Source: SZUA-430 sp040381215
Lineage (GTDB): Bacteria; Pseudomonadota; Alphaproteobacteria; Micropepsales; Micropepsaceae
Reading direction: 5' to 3'
DNA: 5,532 nucleotides
NCBI GenBank assembly: GCA_040381215.1
Contig: JBEIHO010000139.1
Location: 1-5,532, forward strand
The notes beneath the pieces were generated by a model. It did not search any database. It was not told the DNA's origin and saw only the letters and a program-made list of their open reading frames with translations. The translations under genes were made by a program, and so were the position numbers. This document shows positions 5,454 to 5,532 of the stretch, piece by piece (the stretch's first letter is position 1; every line of letters starts with the position of its first letter).

Positions 5454-5532
5454 CTACAGGGGACTTTTGAGATCGAGGAGGATTTTTCCCTGGCGGGACG
5501 GTGAGGCGGCGAGGGTGAGGGCGGATTGGACT
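5454..5532 (-). CDS. C-terminal 25 codons of a gene leaving the window
   Basis: A frame enters from the right edge and ends in TAG at 5454-5456. Its last residues read ALTLAASPSRQGKILLDLKSPL. Eighteen of 25 codons end in G or C, as expected for coding DNA here. The pattern 'LA..psR.gKillDl' resembles the end of medium-chain dehydrogenases/quinone oxidoreductases (GKVVL-type tail), but 25 residues are too few to be sure. It would lie 89 bp upstream of rpmI in the same direction. It does not resemble the C-terminus of IF3. Confidence 0.4.
   Translation of the reverse strand, partial: VQSALTLAASPSRQGKILLDLKSPL

Noticed and set aside
1..5532. tRNA, rRNA, CRISPR array, insertion sequence or attachment site
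   Set aside because: I looked for T-arm consensus, regularly spaced repeats, transposase motifs and terminal inverted repeats, and found none.

Overview
The window looks like chromosomal DNA from a high-GC bacterium, most likely an alphaproteobacterium. Two things point there: the C-terminal block of PheS (RWLRHYGF...LDVPSLAGGLS) is of a type I associate with alphaproteobacteria, and the pheS-pheT gap carries the dispersed palindrome that encodes 'MAGLDPAT' in one frame, which is common in Hyphomicrobiales and relatives. No database search was possible, so this placement rests on memory of family sequences.

Layout from right to left, following transcription of the main operon on the minus strand. 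At the right edge 25 codons of a possible upstream gene run out of the window (stop at 5454-5456). A spacer with a candidate promoter follows. Then come rpmI (ribosomal protein L35), rplT (ribosomal protein L20), pheS and pheT (alpha and beta subunits of phenylalanyl-tRNA synthetase). This is the classic translation gene cluster, here without infC directly upstream of rpmI. The four genes account for about three quarters of the window. The plus-strand gene at 502-957 converges on pheT with only 6 bp between the stop codons. It encodes a small exported protein with four cysteines that resembles the DUF6491 family. The first ~436 bases hold no gene I can support.

How the genes work together: L35 and L20 are large-subunit ribosomal proteins and PheS2PheT2 charges tRNA-Phe, so the operon couples ribosome assembly with aminoacylation. 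In bacteria where it has been studied (E. coli, B. subtilis), L20 autoregulates this cluster and pheST can be under attenuation.

The most interesting material lies in the spacers. Every spacer inside the operon contains a perfect inverted repeat. In the rpmI-rplT spacer a strong Shine-Dalgarno sits 27 nt from the rplT ATG, but an 18-nt GC hairpin fills exactly the part that would bring it to a normal 9 nt. In the rplT-pheS spacer a 10-bp perfect hairpin lies in an open frame with four Phe codons in ten, although it has no good start codon. In the pheS-pheT spacer the dispersed palindrome lies inside a 37-codon mini-ORF that overlaps pheS and pheT by ATGA at both ends and has its own AGGAGG. 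The mini-ORF could therefore carry translational coupling across an inserted repeat. L35 and the N-terminal part of L20 also look unlike the usual alphaproteobacterial versions. I see no mobile element, CRISPR, tRNA or rRNA, and no clearly new multi-gene system.
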